Shown in pieces: positions 4,728 through 7,072 of a DNA stretch of 7,072 bases. How positions within the stretch are numbered: position 1 is the first letter of the stretch; each line of letters begins with the position of its first letter. Made by a program: the position numbers and the translations under genes. The notes under the pieces were generated by a model that had not been told where the DNA came from, did no database searches, and worked only from the letters and a program-made list of their open reading frames with translations. The DNA lies in NCBI RefSeq assembly GCF_024699075.1, contig NZ_JAILQF010000107.1, forward strand, positions 1 through 7,072, in the 5' to 3' direction. The stretch comes from Butyrivibrio sp. (GTDB lineage: Bacteria > Bacillota_A > Clostridia > Lachnospirales > Lachnospiraceae).

Positions 4728-7072
4728 ATGTCTTTTAGCAAACACACAAGTTTGATTTGTATCATAATTACCATCCTGTCGGTTCTGCTTACTATTGTAT
4801 TTATGAATGCTGAAAAGTTGGGTGTGGTCTCGGTTACATCTGATATTAGCGCTGATGAGGACGGAATCTTCTCTGATAGAGATCTGGATCCGTCCTATAC
4901 AGAAAGCTCAGCTGTATATATAGATCTTGACGACCTGGAAGATTATACAAGCGGCGGTGCATACGAGCTTGATGGTGATCTTTATATCATCACAGCAGGC
5001 ACATATGTCTTAAGCGGTACTCTTACTGATCAGCAGATCATAGTTAATGCGGCTGATGCTAAAGTTCAGATAGTATTGAATGGTGTGACCATAACCAATG
5101 ATTCTCTGCCCTGCATATATGTTGCGACAGCAGACAAGGTGTTCATAACACTTGAAGAAAGTTCAGAAAATACTATTGAATCTTATGATCTTAGTGGTGA
5201 AGCAGCTGTGGCTGCTGATGTAGATGCAGCTATATACTCATCAAGCGATCTTACTATAAATGGAACAGGATCACTTGTGGTAGTAGCTGAAGGCGGACAT
5301 GGTATAAAGAGTAAGGATGATCTGGTAATAACAGGTGGAACTATCACAGTAACAGCAGATGATAATGCACTTCTTGGTAAAGACTCAGTTCGTATATGTG
5401 ATGGTACTTTCAACCTGACAGCGGGTAATGACGGTATAAAAGCAAATAATGATACAGATGAAGATAAAGGCTATATAACGATCACAGGCGGAAGCTTTAC
5501 GATCGTAGCTGAACATGATGGTATCTCAGCAGTAACGAATGTTGATATCTCGGGCGGAGACTTTGATATTCTTACAGGCGGTGGATATGAAAATGCAAGT
5601 GCTCATACAGGTGATGATATGATGCTTGGAGGCATGGGTGGCGGCCAGATGGGCAGCAGGAATTCTGATTCAGAAGGCGAAATGCCTTCAATGGACGACT
5701 CAGAAGGCGAGATGCCTTCAATGGACGACTCAGAAGGCGAGATGCCTTCAATGGGCGGCTCAGATGGTGAGATGCCGGATATGTCAGAATCAGATGGCCA
5801 AATGCCTTCTATGGGCGATATGCCTTCTATGGGCGATATGCCAGACATGTCTGATGCTGATGGCCAGATTCCAGGAAATGCAGAAGAGGGCACAGAACAG
5901 GATAGCACAAAGTCAGAAGATGCTGAAGAAACTGATACTAAAGAAACTGATACTAAAGAAACAGATTCAGAATCTACTGAAACAGCAGAAACAACTGATA
6001 CTACCGAAGAAGAGTCAGACTCTTATAAGGGTATCAAAGCAGGTGATACGATCACAATTTCCGGTGGAACATTTGTTATAAACAGCCAGGACGATGCAAT
6101 TCACAGTGACAATTATGTGGATATCATAGATGGTGATATTACAATATCTACAGGGGATGATGGTATACATGCTGACAACCAGGTGGATATTGAAAATGGA
6201 ACTATAGTAATAGAGACAAGCTATGAAGGTATAGAAGGCTATTTTATCAATATCTATGACGGAGATATAGACATTACAGCATCTGATGACGGAATGAATG
6301 CCGGAGGCGGCACAACCACTTCAACAATGATGATGGGCGGCGGTCAGATGGGCGGTGGTATTGGTGGCAGAAGCATGGGTGAGAGATTCTCAGGTTCTGA
6401 TAATACTGACGACAGCACAGATGATGTCAGCACTGATACTACTGAAACAGCAGATAATACAGAAAAAGCAGATGCTACCGGTTCTGAAGAACAGGGTGCT
6501 CCTTCTGATCAGACATTTAATACTGATGACAGTACAACTTCATCAGAAGATGAGACTGATACAGATACAGAGATTCAGTGTCTTGCGATTTATGGTGGTA
6601 ACATTTATGTAAATTCAGCCGGTGATGGCCTTGATTCTAACGGAGATCTTATAATCTATGGCGGTAACATTATAGTTGATGGACCTGAAGATGGCGCTAA
6701 CGGACCTCTTGACTCCGGTACTGAAAGTGGCGGCGACCTGGTTATCCACGGAGGAACAATTATTGCACTTGGTAATTCAGGAATGCTTGAAACATTCTCT
6801 GAAAACTCAGAGCAGAACTCGTTCGTAGTAACACTTGACAGCGATTATGAATCAGGTGATGTCATAACAATATCTGATTCCGAAGGTAACGTAATATATG
6901 AATATACTGTAGCAAAGAGTGGTAATGCAGTTATATTCAGCAGTCCAGAACTTGAACTTGATGAGACTTATACAGTTTCTATTAACGGTGAATCAGTAGA
7001 AGAAATAACTCTTGATTCTGTAGCTTCCGGTTCCGTCTCCTCCATGGGAGGCGGAATGGGAGGTGGAATGGG
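4728..7072 (+). CDS. Secreted acidic beta-helix protein, Cthe_2159-like carbohydrate-binding (3' end cut off)
   Basis: The frame is open from ATG 4728, ten bases after AGGAG (4713-4717), to the window edge: 781 codons, no stop. The N-terminus has K5 then a hydrophobic run (about 8-27), a signal peptide or uncleaved anchor; no lipobox Cys. The body is built of coils of about 20 residues of form I-x-G-G-x-hydrophobic-x-I...DDGIHAD, seen around residues 192, 211, 235, 264, 455, 477, 500, 520, 633 and 655, typical of a right-handed parallel beta-helix. The characterised relative is Clostridium thermocellum Cthe_2159, which binds acidic polysaccharide and calcium. Two low-complexity inserts (about 294-432 and 529-615) each begin Met-Gly-rich and continue as Asp/Glu/Ser/Thr-rich linker; a third Met-Gly run starts at the window edge after an all-beta domain (about 692-765). 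It is last of three visible operon genes. Likely role: surface or wall-associated binding protein; ligand unknown. Confidence 0.85.
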   Translation, partial: MSFSKHTSLICIIITILSVLLTIVFMNAEKLGVVSVTSDISADEDGIFSDRDLDPSYTESSAVYIDLDDLEDYTSGGAYELDGDLYIITAGTYVLSGTLTDQQIIVNAADAKVQIVLNGVTITNDSLPCIYVATADKVFITLEESSENTIESYDLSGEAAVAADVDAAIYSSSDLTINGTGSLVVVAEGGHGIKSKDDLVITGGTITVTADDNALLGKDSVRICDGTFNLTAGNDGIKANNDTDEDKGYITITGGSFTIVAEHDGISAVTNVDISGGDFDILTGGGYENASAHTGDDMMLGGMGGGQMGSRNSDSEGEMPSMDDSEGEMPSMDDSEGEMPSMGGSDGEMPDMSESDGQMPSMGDMPSMGDMPDMSDADGQIPGNAEEGTEQDSTKSEDAEETDTKETDTKETDSESTETAETTDTTEEESDSYKGIKAGDTITISGGTFVINSQDDAIHSDNYVDIIDGDITISTGDDGIHADNQVDIENGTIVIETSYEGIEGYFINIYDGDIDITASDDGMNAGGGTTTSTMMMGGGQMGGGIGGRSMGERFSGSDNTDDSTDDVSTDTTETADNTEKADATGSEEQGAPSDQTFNTDDSTTSSEDETDTDTEIQCLAIYGGNIYVNSAGDGLDSNGDLIIYGGNIIVDGPEDGANGPLDSGTESGGDLVIHGGTIIALGNSGMLETFSENSEQNSFVVTLDSDYESGDVITISDSEGNVIYEYTVAKSGNAVIFSSPELELDETYTVSINGESVEEITLDSVASGSVSSMGGGMGGGM
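5671..5820 (+). repeat. 30-bp in-frame tandem repeat, five units
   Basis: Five consecutive 30-base units begin at 5671, 5701, 5731, 5761 and 5791, each encoding a form of SEGEMPSMDD. The first two differ at one base (5681), the third differs mainly in its last codons, and the fourth and fifth are more diverged. Being a multiple of three, gain or loss of units would change linker length without breaking the frame. The near-identity of units 1-3 points to recent duplication. Confidence 0.95.
5802..5855 (+). repeat. 18-bp tandem repeat (MPSMGD)
   Basis: The 18-base unit at 5802-5819 is repeated exactly at 5820-5837, and a diverged third copy (MPDMSD) runs to 5855. It grows out of the last 30-bp unit, so two repeat periods overlap within the same linker of the beta-helix protein. 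Confidence 0.9.
5931..5960 (+). repeat. 15-bp tandem repeat (TDTKE)
   Basis: ACTGATACTAAAGAA occurs twice without change (5931-5945, 5946-5960) and a partial diverged copy follows. It lies in the acidic Ser/Thr/Glu part of the first linker and is a separate expansion from the Met-rich repeats upstream. Confidence 0.85.

Noticed and set aside
5671..5820. CRISPR-like regular 30-bp repeats
   Set aside because: Units are directly adjacent without spacers, in frame and coding, so this is a coding minisatellite.
5603..5908. Antisense 101-codon ORF with Ser-Pro-Glu-Gly-Ile repeats
   Set aside because: It is the reverse reading of the 30-bp tandem repeats inside the beta-helix gene; the repeats keep any frame open and no start signal supports it.
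5626..6081. + strand 151-codon ORF in another frame of the beta-helix gene
   Set aside because: Repeat-driven shadow frame with Lys/Gln/Cys-rich low-complexity translation; the main frame is open throughout and has the domain signatures.
6355..6612. + strand 85-codon ORF in another frame of the beta-helix gene
   Set aside because: Shadow of the second acidic linker; no ribosome site or recognisable domain.

Overview
The window reads as a chromosomal segment of an anaerobic Firmicute. Lachnospiraceae, perhaps Butyrivibrio-like, is the best guess. The basis is the RecA and RecX sequences, the moderate-to-low GC content, the strong Shine-Dalgarno sites, and a VTC / DUF4956 / beta-helix gene set of a kind I associate with that family. 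No tRNA, rRNA, CRISPR array, transposase or integrase is visible, and every supported gene lies on the + strand.

Three blocks can be seen. (1) Bases 1-1300: the last codons of an unidentified gene, then nfi (endonuclease V, repair of deaminated adenine). A long, strand-specific terminator hairpin follows, then about 400 bases with no intact gene. That stretch holds an unassigned ORF remnant, a near-consensus sigma-A promoter and several stem-loops that would lie in the recA leader. The nfi part is visibly more AT-rich than the rest (15 G/C in 421-480 against 28 in 1741-1800). (2) Bases 1310-3239: recA, an intrinsic terminator, then recX, the modulator of RecA. recX is followed by a near-perfect Shine-Dalgarno sequence that serves only a 10-codon ORF, which suggests a leader peptide or a scar of rearrangement. 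(3) Bases 3290-7072: a tight three-gene operon. It encodes a stand-alone VTC/CYTH-type polyphosphate polymerase, a DUF4956 integral membrane protein, and a large, secreted or membrane-anchored, acidic beta-helix protein resembling the Cthe_2159 carbohydrate-binding family. The last gene is cut by the window edge.

The DNA-repair genes are conventional. The third block is the most interesting. The polymerase has no membrane segment of its own, the next gene supplies a membrane protein with a cytosolic tail, and the third product is exported. A plausible but untested reading is a polyphosphate-linked cell-envelope system. The beta-helix protein is unusual in being interrupted by two similar Met-Gly-rich plus acidic Ser/Thr linkers, one of which is built from in-frame 30-bp tandem repeats that could change length. 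The first gene of the operon has its Shine-Dalgarno site inside a 9-bp hairpin, which hints at translational control.
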